The notes below the pieces were generated by a model, which was given only the letters and a program-made list of their open reading frames with translations, searched no databases and was not told where the DNA came from. A stretch of DNA of 64,000 nt from Albifimbria verrucaria (lineage: Eukaryota; Ascomycota; Sordariomycetes; Hypocreales; Stachybotryaceae): contig JAHREC010000062.1 of the NCBI GenBank assembly GCA_020081605.1, positions 3,224,001 through 3,288,000 on the forward strand, written 5' to 3'. The translations under genes were made by a program, and so were the position numbers. Below are positions 46,881 through 59,274 of the stretch, piece after piece (positions within the stretch are counted from its first letter, which is position 1; each line of letters starts with the position of its first letter).

Positions 46881-49800
46881 TGGAAAATGAAAATGAATCC
46901 GAGAATTTCTGTGGACTTGTAGAGAGTAAATTGACTCGACCGTCAGCTTCGCCGTGCTGGGACGAGGGCGTTGGTTATGTCCAATCAATGGAAATTAGCC
47001 CCAACAGTGTTGGTTGGTGGTTATAAACGGAATGAATAAAGTAGCCGTACCCTACAGACTCTACAAAATAACTTCTACCAAAGTACATCTCCCGTCCTGC
47101 TACTACCTCAATCTACAAATATTCTCATGAATTTGGCATAGCCAACCCTAACTCCTCTGGCACTGGGTTATCCATTAGCAGCAGGACATCGTATCCAACC
47201 GGTTTTCTATAAGCTACACTCTAGACTGACATTGAGTTGCAACGAGTGTGGCTGCCCTTCGTTGTCTTCGTTAACATGGTGGTAATATAATATTACATCT
47301 AAATTCGACAACAACATTTCAAATCATGATGTTGACAGGTGGAATGAGAGCAAATCCTGATATGTATCCACCAACCGATCGAATGGGTCCAACTCTACTT
47401 GACCAACTTCTTGTTGCACTCCTTATCCTGCAACTTACATTGGTCGAAGTGGCTCTCTCTCTCACATATACAGAGTAATTTTCTATCATCTGATAGCTAG
47501 CTTTATGCGAAGACTGGCATAATCATAACAGCCAGACTGAGAGTAGACCTCAATAGTTTCCTGTTCGCCTTGCAAACCACCACGCTTTGATGTATTGGCG
47601 CATTGATGTCAGGCCTAAGAGCTGAGGATTGACAGCATTAATGACACAATCCCTATTAAATATTTATGCGTCAAATAACAAAAGTTGGGTCATTCGAGGC
47701 CACACGAAGGCCGCCGCTAGAAGGCACGATACGAGTGGAAGATCAGAGGGCATTTTATGCTGTTGCTCTTGAAGACACGATGTCCAATTTGTCCGTAGTT
47801 AAGTAGTGTATTTCATTGCTCATCGTCCGCCTACTTGCAGCGTGTTATCAAGATCCAGCTGGAACTAGCCATGAGCTTGAGCAAAGTTCACCGGGCAGTA
47901 TCGAGGTCTACTGCCTCTGTTGACTTCATATATTTCAAGTGCCACTAAACAGACGATCTGAGTCGCCACCAACACCGGTCGGGTGTACTACAGAGACAAA
48001 ACATGTGAGAGAAATCAAGGGTTAGGCAGGTGGTACCCAAGTAGGAAGTGTAGACAGGCGAATTCTGCCAAGGCGATTTTCTCTTAACGAAATGACAAGG
48101 TCGTCACTGTTAGAACATCAGGGTCAGGTTGCGTTACTTGGCACAGCATGATACACCAGATATACGGCGAAAACAGTAGCAAGCGACCAATGGTGCCTGG
48201 ACGCTGCTTTCTCCATTGTCCATGGCCCCGAAGAAATCGGGTGTGTGTAGACGTCCTTCCGAGATGTTCCTATGATAGAACATCGTTATGTGGAATCCAA
48301 CCAGGGGCAAATCAATAATGAGATGGACGCGCACATAGGTGAACGTAATGATGGCGCGTTGAGGGAATTTTTGGGCGTTTGATGCCGTGTACGGGATTGG
48401 GAGCAATGATTCAGCCCCTGCCTGTGGATTCTGGCCCTGCAAAGGAACCCATTGTGGCAGTACGAACACATGCTATCCCCATGAATGTCCATTTGGAGAC
48501 ATCATGGTCGTGGTAGGAGTACAGTTAAGCACTAAGCCACGTACTCCATGTTCCAGAATGTCTGCATAGGTGCGTGCACGAAATCCTGCACGATTGGGGA
48601 GTAGCTGCCGCATGGAATGATGGGGTTATTCACAAGTTCCCCGGTTGCGAGAACAGTCATCACCCTTTGCTCTCAGCCAATCACGGACGTATCAAGTCCT
48701 CAATTCGACAATTTGGAATGTCAATTATTAGAATTCCCATTTTCATGGGTCTGCGTACTCATGGTGCGACCACGGACCGGGGTGACGCGGCAACGTTGCT
48801 TCCCGCCCCAATCCAGATGCTTTCACAGGGCGTCAGCATCATCGTGGGCCTGCCGGAGAGATGAGCCCGGGAGCAAAGTCCAGGAAGAAAAGGAGAACTA
48901 AGAATGGTGCGAGAAGAAGCTTATGCTAATTAACCATTTTACACAGAAAATTAGCGCCCTTTTCGGCGAGGTGAGTGTGTGCCTCGGCGACGACCAGGAT
49001 GACCTCTGGGATGGATGGACTTGGAGTGGCCAGTTACAGTAGCTGGACGGGTGATCCACAAAGCTTTACACTCACTCATACACTACTACGTATGGACGTT
49101 ATTCCGTCGCGACCGTGGTGGGCCCACTGGTTGATGCTGCTATGGATCGAACAGGAAGCTGGTGCCCCTACAGAGGAGAAGCTGGTACGAGGGTGCAATA
49201 CCCGAATGAGAACCGAGAAACGGGAAACCCCGCCTTCCAAGTCACAAGGCTAGGTGGGCATGCAGGATTCACTCAAGAGTTCCGATGACGCCAAGGCGTT
49301 GGCCAGGCCGAGGGTGGGTACTGAGTTGTCTCGCGAGATGTGCATTGGAGGCTGACAGCCCATCTTGGTGGCGTTGGTTGTGACGAGACTTGAGCCACAG
49401 AGGCCAAGGCTAGGCCCTTGACGGAAACAGGTATTGAGAATCGAAACAGCAGAGTGAGGTGACCCAGACCGTCTCCTTGGCAAGGCGGGCAGGCTTCGAT
49501 CGAGTCGGGAGCTTACGACACTTGCAGTGCTCTTGGGGATGTACAAGCTGCTGACTGGGAGAAGGGGTAGAGAGGTTGCGGGAAGACACCGAAAAGGCAA
49601 TCTCACGCTCATCAGGTGTTCTAGAATGATTGGTCGTCACCACACATGCAGCTGAGGCGTCAATTACGCACGCGACCAGGCAAGGGATCCAAGACATGTG
49701 CCATGGCCACTTGGTTCGTGCATCGAATGCCGAAGATGGGAAATGCCAAAACAGATCGATTTAGGCGCGAGAGACAGAAAGAAAGTAAGAAGAAACATCG

Positions 49801-51962
49801 CCATGTTGAACAGTGCTGATGGAAAGCCAGGGGTCCAAGGGCGCGAATTGAATTCACCCAGAATGACACCCTCGTCACTAGCACTGTGCCAAGGTGACGA
49901 GAGCTTGCTAAGCGAGCACATCATTGGATTGTAAACGCGCCCGGATCAAGGAGGGTGGCCAGGGTACCTAGGGCTGAGCTAGCTAGGGGCTCAAATGAGG
50001 CTGCCTGGATGCCAAGAATGCTTCAGTGAGGCGCGGATCCGTATAGTCGGCCGATGAGTATGTAGAGACGGACGGCCATGCCCTCTCCTTCGGGCCCTAA
50101 TAGGCCTAAATATGCCTGGCTGTGGAAGAGGTGAAAAGTGACGAGTTGCTGTTACGTAGGCAGCTCGGCTAGCAGGTTCGCGCACATTGCGAGCGTGCCT
50201 CGTAAACCGGGAATCCTGACTCGTTGATCCGCACTTTGGACGGCGAACGCTCCACCGCAAACCACATTTATGCGAAGCTCCTTCATACCAACCAGGAGGA
50301 TGACCAACGGGTGTCTTTTTTTTTCTCGGGTTTTTTTGGGGTTCGCTGACGGACTGGGTATTACAAACCGTGCGCGCTTACTTGCGTCTGAAATTACCAA
50401 CAGTACCTTCGCCTCCTTTTGCTGCTGCGACCTCCTACCCATTGCGGCCAGGCCAGGGCAGGGAGCCTGCCCCAGGTACCTACCTCATGTACTTCGCCAC
50501 CCCTTCACCATGTGCGTGTTTGTTCGTGCCACGCTTGTACAGCAAAGCAAGGCAAAGAAAAGGAAGAGCTCTGTTCTGGAACTTTTACCTGTGGCAGCCC
50601 GTCCCTGGATCCATAACAGCGGGTCCTTCCCCTCATGCTGCCAAGTGGGGTCCTCATTCTATTTTTACATAATACGAGGAATTCTAACTGGTTTAAGCCC
50701 GTATGGGATATTCCCTCCCCTATGTGGCATTGTTGCAAAACTGAGAGGAGAGAGGCGGGAAAAAAAGAAAAGAAAAAGGAAGAAGAGAGAGAGAGAGAGA
50801 AAAAAGAGGGGAAAAAGAGAAGAAAAGAAAATGGAAGAATTGAGATACATGATGCACGTAGAGGCTGAGGCACCCCGCGTTTCCTTCATCTTGGACTGAG
50901 ACCTCGCAGATCTGCCCAAACATCGCCGATCCAAACCGCCGCTTCCTTGAACAATGCTGTCTCTCTGTCTGGTACGGGACAGTGCTATTTCCAAGTAACC
51001 GTCGATCACAAAAGATCATCAATGTCCCGTTCCGGTAAACTGTCACGGGGCTTGGCTTGGTGCCTTGAGCGAACCAACATCTCAGGGGCTAAGCTCTCCG
51101 GTCTTGGGCAAGCGCATGCCGCTCTACCTGTCCTGTAATCTCGGCTATACCCAAATCTGCTATAGACCACGTGCATAAGCACCTCTGCCCTGTTCCCTAC
51201 GTTGGCCGCTCGACCAATCATGCCCTCCAGGTCGTAAAAACTGCTACCACACTGAGGCTAAGACTCTGGTTAGGCTCCCATGACATGTCAAGCCAAACAC
51301 GACTGCAATTTTGGCATAGCATGGCATCGCATGGCATCGCGTGTGTGCGCGCGAGGCACGACATCTTACTGTACTCGGACTCACTCCACATGGACCAGGG
51401 GCCAGCCAGGGGACCAACGAGTCGACCGCATCCATGATGAGGCTGGGGTTCGGTCCTGGGACTAACCAATATGGCTCAAGTGGTCGAGGCCCCCCGTTAG
51501 CCAGAGGTCGCACAAGCTGTTCCCAAAATGCTGGTTTACCGACACTAGAATTAGTCAAGGGTCTGAGGCTGAAAACCGCTATTCCGAGGAGGAGGATTCT
51601 TTTGCCCCTTGCTCTTCATGCGCCTCTCTCGTTCTTCTTTTAGTCTTGGCTCCTCCCCGCTGATTTTCCAAGCGACTCTTGTCACGATATTCCGTCCTTC
51701 ATTTAGACACTGGAGCCCTACCGCCCAGTGCATTCTTTGTTTCTTACCACCATCCACAGCGCAAGGCTTTGCTTTTCTTTTCTGTTTTATTATTATTACT
51801 GAATATTTTTTTCTCCTTGTCTTGTTCGGCATATTCCTTGACTAGCATTGACAATCATTCTTGGCTACCGCTCCATACGCCAAGCTTCGACACCTCCCGC
51901 GACTCACTCACACCATACATGTGTCACGCCTAATCCAAATCCTGCTTACCAACTTTTGAAAA
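46881..51962. other. Gene-poor region (5 kb)
   Basis: No supported gene. 46990-48100 is AT-rich without repeats I can name; 48130-49250 and 49250-50100 have short open frames without protein-like sequence. A purine-rich tract lies at 50757-50835 (GA/AAG repeats), and a CATGGCATCG duplication at about 51318-51340. The last 350 bp before 51963 is T/C-rich and probably the promoter/leader of the following gene. Confidence 0.45.
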
Positions 51963-54595
51963 ATGATGCGGCCACTGTCCGACGGGCCAGCGCCGCGTCG
52001 GTGGATGCGTTACCTGAACTCCCAGGTTGCGAACCGGCGCCTCCTCTTCACCTTTACCGCTCTGGCGCTCCTTGCCGCCAAGTTTGTTCACATCTACGCC
52101 CATGCGTCTGCGGTCCCCAGCAAGACGCTCTCGCGATGGGCCTTTTCTCTCTTCGCCCAGGACGTAGGACTCATTATTGCGATTCGAACACTGCTCGACC
52201 CGCGCACATCCCGACTATGGCTTCTATTCCGAATCCCTCTTCACCTCTTCACCACCGTTGTGGTTGCTTTCAACACCGCGCTGGCTGTCATCTCCATCAC
52301 ATTCTACTCGACCACGAAATCAGAAATCCATTGGCGAAACCTAGGGCTCGTTAGCGATGCTTCCTCCCGAGCTCTAGTTCTGTCCGGCACCATCTCCTTT
52401 GTCTGCGTCGTCACTGCCAACCTGCTCCTTAGTTGGCTGCTTCAAAACGTTTGCTTCGGCCTGTTCGGGTACGCTACTGACATGGCCATCGGTATCTTCG
52501 CACTTCCTTGGTACATTGTGCGCTTGTTCTACCCTCGCAAGAGCAAGTACCTCGAAATTCCTCAGCAAGATGTCGAGTCTGCTGCCAAGGAAAGCTACGA
52601 CGACAGCGCCGCCTCCGAGAGCAGCGGTCTCAGCGATCGATCTTCGAGGCCTCCACTGTTCCTCACTCGCTTGCTCCAAGCCCTGCTCTCGCTCTTGCGA
52701 ATTCGCATTACCATCTCCACAGCCGAGCTAATCCTGAAGACATTCATTTACATGGGCGTTCTTGGTGTTCTTCTTGCAATTACTATCTTGGCTTTCAAGC
52801 GTCCCAACGAAGCGACACTTACCTTTCTTTCTTGGACTACTGCTTTATTGCCCTTTGTCGACATCTCATCTACCTCGCCAGTTCTTCAGAACCTGAAGCC
52901 TATCTACGCAGAGGGTCTCGAGAACAAATGGAATAATCTCACTGCGCTTACCCCTCCGGTCGAGTTTGAGTGGCTTACTACGAACGAACCCCTTGCAGGT
53001 TTTGAGGATTGGTTCATGAATGGCAAACACTACAACGCTGTCGCTGATCCAATGAGGGTTTCCAACCTCGATGAGCCTGTTATTACTTCACTTCAGGAGA
53101 GCCTCGAAGACATCAAGGTTCGACATGTACTTTTGTCGCACTCGAGAGCACAAGGAATGATGTCTTCCCACTGAAGAAGGATGGCCTCATTTGGAACCGG
53201 ATAGCTGATACATACAGCGACAAGGAAATCCCAGACGACGTAGAGGAGTTCCTGTCGAACCTGACGCCGAATGCCAAATATATCACCGGAGACTATGACG
53301 ATGGCTTTGACCCTGATAGCAAGAAGCCCCAGCCAAAGCGAGGTGGCATCAACTTCAGCAATGCATACACTACTGCCACGTACACACTCAAGAGTCTAGT
53401 TGGAAGCATCTGTGGCATCACCCCACTGGTCGCCGATTTCAACTTGGATCACCTGCACCACCCGTATCAGCCTTGTCTGCCTCATATTTTCGAAGCCCTG
53501 AACCAAATTGACCACTCGGACGATGATGAATCTGGCCCTTTCGCCAATGCCAAGTGGCAGTCGTACTTCTTCCAAACTGCCACGCTGCAGTTCGATAGTT
53601 TCGACAAACTGATGGCCAAGATTGGATTCCCGGAAAACAACACCATCGATACCGAATACTTGAGGTCGAAGAATGCTAAGCACGGACCCGTCTCGAACCC
53701 GAACACGAACTACTTTGGGTTTGAGGAGGAGCCTCTCGAGGACTATATCCGTGATGCTTTCACATCGGCGAAGGAGAACAATGAAAGAGTGTTCCTGAGT
53801 CACATCACAAGCACAACCCACCATCCATTTGTCCTGCCAGAGAGCGAGGAGAAGGTGACTCTGGGCAAGGGTCTGGATGATATCTCAGACTATGTTAACA
53901 CTGTCGGCTATGTCGACAAATGGCTGAAGAAGTTGATGGATTTGCTTGAGGAACTGGAGGTCGCCGACGAAACCCTGATCATCTTCACTGGTGACCACGG
54001 ACTGACCATGCCTGAGAATGACAAGTTGTCTACTTACTACAACCCAGGCAACGGCGCCAACCATGTTCCTCTAGTGGTCTCTCACCCGAAGTTGCCTGCC
54101 ATCACCGTTGACGACCCAGTTTCCTCTAGCCAAATTCTACCGACCATCCTCGATATGCTACTGGAAACAAAGTCCCTAGATAAAACCAGCAGCCGAGCCG
54201 CCAATGACCTCGTTAACAACTACGAGGGACAGTCTCTTATCCGACCCCTACAGTTTTCCAGCAACGAAACTGGCGAGGGCAACTGGCAGTTTGTGGTTAT
54301 TAACCCTGGACGCGGCATGGTCTCTGTTCGTGACACTCGCGACCCCGAGTGGAATTTTGTTGCTCCTCTTGTCGAGAACGTTGAGTGGGGACTAACCAAC
54401 ATTCATGATGACCCGCGAGAGCAACATACTGTCCAGGCAATGAGCTTCAATGCCTTCTTGCAAGATGTTGAGCAGACCTTCGGGGTAGAGAGGGCGAAAT
54501 GGGCTGAGGAGGCCGCTTTCAAAGTCCGGTGGTGGTTCGAGGACAACAACAAGCGATGGCGTTATGGTCTGTATGCTGCGGGCGAACAACTCTGA
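51963..54595 (+). CDS. Membrane sulfatase / LTA-synthase-like protein
   Basis: About 877 residues. The N-terminal half has several membrane helices (LLFTFTALALLAAKFVHIYA; LWLLFRIPLHLFTTVVVAFN; TFIYMGVLGVLLAITILAF). The C-terminal half is an alkaline-phosphatase-superfamily (sulfatase/LtaS-like) domain facing the lumen or outside. The nucleophile region is ESTRNDVFP, then GGINFSNAYTTATYTLKSLV, HITSTTHHPF and the metal-site motif FTGDHG. The substrate is unknown; bacterial LtaS homologues transfer glycerol-phosphate and fungal members are uncharacterised to my knowledge. One G is missing near 53133, just before the nucleophile codons; restoring it joins the two halves into one frame. No intron needed. 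Confidence 0.88.
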
Positions 54596-55266
54596 TTTTC
54601 GTTACATTGTCATGGCGGTGGCGTTATTTCTGATCATTTAGACAAAGGTGTACGGGGCTCAAAGCGACTCGAATTACATCTTAGACATTAAAATAGTATT
54701 AAAATTCTATTTCATTTTTAAAAAGTGTTCCTTAGCATGACGTGATCTATGGCTGTGATATGCTTTTTGGCTAGAATAATTGAATAACCTTCGAAAATAA
54801 TATCCCTAAACTGCTTACCACCACTTATATGAATCCCTCCCGGACTAAATATAACAAAGGTCTCATTCTTATAACGGAACAACAAAGGGCAAAAAGCCCA
54901 TTACAAGCGACTAATCCAGGGCATTTTATCCAAAAAGCAACCCTATATATGTTTCTGAAGAGATAGGCGAGCTCCTAACTCGAATCCAGTGATCTATTTT
55001 CAATATTTCCTCGCGCTCCTGTTTATTGTTTAAATATTGAGCGAGAATATACGTGTACCCACCACATTGTATGTATCATCTAATAAATAAGATACAGGTC
55101 CTCAATTTGCCTTTTACGGTGTACAAGATGAGATATTACATCATTCAACGAATGTTTACCGTGATAAGATAGTTTTCGTAAGTCGATATCAGAGCCGTCT
55201 GAGCTCCAATCTTGGCAAATGATTCCCCCTTTTTTTCAAGTTATAGTGAATATATAACTAGCCTAC
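54596..55266. other. AT-rich intergenic
   Basis: Noncoding, strongly AT-rich, 3' region of the sulfatase-like gene; no element recognised. Confidence 0.45.
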
Positions 55267-55620
55267 TTATTGCTCAAGCTTCAGCCAGAGGGAATGGGAT
55301 GTGTGTTTGGGGAGAAATGACAGTTTCGGAGATAGCCTGAATGTCTTCCTGTTCGAAATTGGAGACACCAGTGGGTCTAGTTTTGCCTGACACTTTGAGT
55401 ACTTCCATTTGTGCCCAGATGTGTGATAGCCCTTCGTCGAAGCCTGCTGTAAATGGCAAATGCACCACCTAGGTACAAGTCTACATAACCGAGACCGAGT
55501 GAGATAAGCAAAGAGGCCATGGTAAGCTCGGCTCTCAATCCTTAGTTCCAACCACTGTAGTCGTGATGAAGTGTCTGTCGAGGACACACAAGACACAATA
55601 GTTTACCTCCCGCACAGTTG
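55267..55620 (-). pseudogene. Aldo-keto reductase fragment
   Basis: Short relic with pieces of the AKR barrel in different frames: SLLISLGLGYVDLYL (the LGLDYVDLYL strand of AKRs), then DEGLSHIWAQMEVLKVSGKT and RPTGVSNFEQEDIQAI, which is the diagnostic SGKxRxxGVSNF segment. No catalytic N-terminal part and no C-terminal part follow. Stops and frame changes mean it is dead. It may once have belonged with the P450 and NRPS piece to its right. Confidence 0.75.
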
Positions 55621-56472
55621 AGATAAAAGTATGCACTCCGAGCGGTTGTTACTTTTGTATAACCGACATACTCTTCTCGCCCTCACAGGTGAGTAGTCCA
55701 GCGGTTGTATTGCTAGGAACAATTGTGCATTGTATGAACCAACAAAAGGAGCATTTGATTGTTGGCTAGTCATATGCCAATTCAAGACCACAACGATCAC
55801 ATATAGGCCTGATTTTCAGTGATACTACCATCGTCCTATCATATTAGCAGTAGCTATCATATTTGGGGCATTGTTTAGTGACACGAGGTGATAGGTAGCA
55901 TGACACGGACACATTAGCCCACGCTTTGTTTGATTACACGCACGGTAGATACAGTATATATAGTTACGTACAAGCACACTCTATAACCTAGGAAATAAAT
56001 TACGGTGAACTGCTCATATGCTTGCAGTCTGTATGAATTCCCACGAATTCGAATGACATCATCATGAGCTCTCACTTTGACTTATGATGAGGGCTTTCGG
56101 GGCTCAGGCACGCCCATAATGCACCTGAAAAGCCGACTCCGGGGTAGCATTCAGTTATGTATTAGGTACAGTAAGCAGATGAGGAAAAGACAGCACCAAG
56201 CACGGGAAATTCCGGGCCGAATTAGGAGCATGTTTACTTCAGCAAGCAATCATAATTACTTCATTTGTTCCATACATTTCTCTTAGATCAAGACATTTCA
56301 CAGTGGGGTGAATAAGGCATGCTAAGACACAACATTAAGAGGTTGTCTCACATTGAGGGTTGTCACCCTGCCGTTGTCTAAGGTAGAGAGGGCCTGATTG
56401 GAAAATACTTATACAACAGTCAAAAATGAATTAATAACCGAATCCTCAATTATTTGTATTGCCTGATTATAA
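55621..56472. other. AT-rich intergenic
   Basis: No coding sequence recognised on either strand; composition as in RIP-affected regions. Confidence 0.4.
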
Positions 56473-58401
56473 ATGCTTCATGTGTGCTCTAACAAACGGA
56501 AGCTTCACATCACAGCATATCAACACTTCCTCAACTTTGACCCTGAGCTTCAAGAGCATCTGAGAAGCGCCTTCAGCATGGAAAATAAAACCATATATAT
56601 ATTGTCTAGGGAAATGATTTCCAATGACGGGTCTATCAACCAAGTTATACGTGCCTTCGTTCTGGTGATAATAATAATATTTCTTCAGAAAATCACACGT
56701 CGTCTCATAGGAGTCCATGAAAATATCTCGAATATGCCTCTTATTAATGGACCGAAGCTTTGGGGCTTTTCTACTGCTGCAGAAAAACAAAACTTCATGC
56801 AAAATGCTAGTTCTTTATTAGAGGAGGGGTTTAAGACTGTGAGTAGTTTGTATTTATATAACTACTTTATACTGACGCTCTAGGTTTAGGGTCGTAAAGC
56901 ATTTAGAATCTACACAGATCATGGGATCCGTCTTGTTTTGTCGGCAGAGTATGCTGATCGCATAAAGAATCATTCTGATCTCAGTCTTCCGATTGATACT
57001 GCATATGATTTCCATGGAAATATTCCTGGCTTCAATCTATGGGCAATGGTTGGCTCAAAGAATCGACTTATTGTTAGAACAATCAAGGAGCATATGCTAA
57101 ATCGCAGTTGTGAGCAAGATTATTCCCTTCTCGTTGCTCTGCGACTTGATTGGAGCTCGAGGTCCTATTTCTACCAATCTAATACTTCGTCATAGCTGTT
57201 TTATATCAGCCCCTATCATCAAAAACAAACGATATCTTAAAACTGATTTGGAGTGATAAAACTGGTGAGTGGAACTGGATTATCAATCATGCGAAATAAA
57301 CTCGTTTACTGATTTGTTATTCAGAGTGGCATGAAGTATACGCTCACCCAACTGTATACCAGATTATTGGTCGACCCTCGTCTTTTATTTTCTCCGGGCC
57401 GAAACTCTACGACGACGAGAACTGGCTCCCATATATTACTTTATATGTAATGAATTCATTTAAAGCAGCGCAAGACGTCCGGAAATGGCCAGAGTCGCTA
57501 CAACCAATTGTGCATTGGTTTATACCATCATGCCAGAAGCTGCGGACAGAGTTTGGCAAATGTGACGCACTTATCAGACCGGCTCTTAAGCAGCGCCGAG
57601 ACGACAAGAAAACACGAGTTGCCCGAGGACTTGAGCCTGAAGAGCATAACGATGTCATGGACTGGCTTGAGAAAACAACAAATGGTCAGCCTTATGATGC
57701 TACAGCGGCACATTTAACATTCGGGATGGCAGGGATTGGCAGTAGCACTGATATTGCTGTTAAAGTGCTTTATAACCTGTGCGACCAACCGAAACTTATG
57801 GATGACTTAAGAAAGGAAATTATTGAAGTTAAATCGGTAAATGAATGGGGAAAAAGCATTTTCTCGGTTAAAGCTTATGGATAGCGTTATGAAAGAGACA
57901 CAGCGGCTTGAGCCATTGACTATGGGTAAGTACTCCTTAAGGACTGGATCCTGACTCTCCAACAACAGGACTAACATGCTTAAAGTTTCTATGAACCGCT
58001 TCGCCATCAGAGATACCACTCTGCCTGATGGAATTCGTATATCGAAAGGGACAAGGCTTGTGGTCTCTGCTAACCATTCATGGGATGATTCTATTTACCC
58101 AGATGCAAACAAGTTTGATGGCTATCGATTCCTTCACTTACGTGAAAAGGGCTCAAAAGTTGCTCAATTTGCAACAACAAGCTCCAGCACCTTAGGTTTT
58201 GGACATGGAGAGTGGGCATGCCCAGCACGTGGCTTTGCATCAGAGGAGATTAAAATAGCTTTGAGTCATATTCTGCTTAAATATGATTTAAAACCAGCTC
58301 CCGGAGTTAAGCCTAAAACCATATCTATTGGCTTTACAACTTCAGCTGATCCTATAGGCCGTATTATGATACGAAGGCGGAAAGCGGAACTTGATTTATG
58401 A
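56473..58401 (+). CDS. Cytochrome P450 (CYP68-like), possibly damaged
   Basis: Heme monooxygenase, ER-anchored. The start is at 56473 or at the in-frame ATG 56578; the membrane anchor is VIRAFVLVIIIIFLQ. Introns: 56839-56889, a further one ending at about 57324 before EWHEV, and 57926-57985. Landmarks are DFHGNIPGFNLWAMV, SFKAAQDVRKWPESLQPIVH, the I-helix FGMAGIGSSTDIAV, ExxR in MKETQRLEP, and the heme-binding FGHGEWACPARGFAS, whose Cys is the iron ligand. The heme loop differs from the usual CPGRFFA at two positions. The segment 57120-57230 does not read in one frame and another shift occurs near 57870, so it is either misassembled or decaying. Neighbouring NRPS piece and AKR relic suggest a former biosynthetic locus. 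Confidence 0.78.
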
Positions 58402-59274
58402 GGAGTTATATAGCTGGGACTAACGATATTAGATTTTATTCTAACAACCCAGAGGTACTCGTTATTAATATCCACTATAATTTATTTTCAGTCTTTCGAT
58501 TAATAGGCGAATAGTAGGGAGAATAGAAACACTATTATAGCTAGTTAAAATATATAGAAGAGACTCCTCAGTTCTAGCTTCTATAGATTATAATATATAA
58601 CACTTTTAGAGTTTCATTATATTCGATCTTTACTTATTGGTTCAGCCTGTGTTATCTGCATACTATTATCTTTATTTATAGTTCCTATCTAAATATTGAG
58701 TTACTACTCTTTATCTGAGACACAAACAATAAAGCATCATGCTAGTTATTGTTAAACTATGCCTTCGAGTGACTGGCTTTATCCTCCTAGAATCTAGTGT
58801 CGTTTCGTCTAAGGAACTTCTAGCCCCTTATGGTATGGTAATTTCTTGGTAATTCTGATCCATTTGGGCTGGAAGGCCTGACAATCTGCCACTTGGTTCC
58901 TTTTGTGAAGGCCTGGTGTTCAGTTGTGGCAAATCTGAGTCTTGTCTTTTTGGTGTCCTGGGGGCCTAACCTGGCTTATGTTTGAGAATTCTCTCATAGA
59001 TCAAGTATTGTGCAGGCTCGCTTTGGTCTTATGTTTCATATGACATATTAGGGTGGCTGGTTTGAGACATAACGGAAAATGCTTACTATGCTATCATTAG
59101 CATCTCCAAATAGATATATAGGTTAAACACTCCTCGAAGACACACCATCCTTCCTTATGGGTCTGTTATAGCTATACACACCTGCCCTGAGTATACATAA
59201 AATAATTGGTTCAAATACTGTATACCATTTAAGAAATACCCGTCACAATCAACGCAATAGATACACGCCACGCC
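58402..59274. other. AT-rich spacer before the NRPS piece
   Basis: 870 bp, no adenylation-domain sequence or other gene detectable. It should hold the promoter of the following gene. Confidence 0.5.

Noticed and set aside
48134..49612. Open frames of 60-120 codons on both strands in the gene-poor region
   Set aside because: No recognisable sequence, no splice structure that links them, and strong overlap between strands.
50505..51046. Phe/Ser/Leu-rich minus-strand frames
   Set aside because: They are translations of the purine-rich GA tract at 50757-50835, not membrane proteins.
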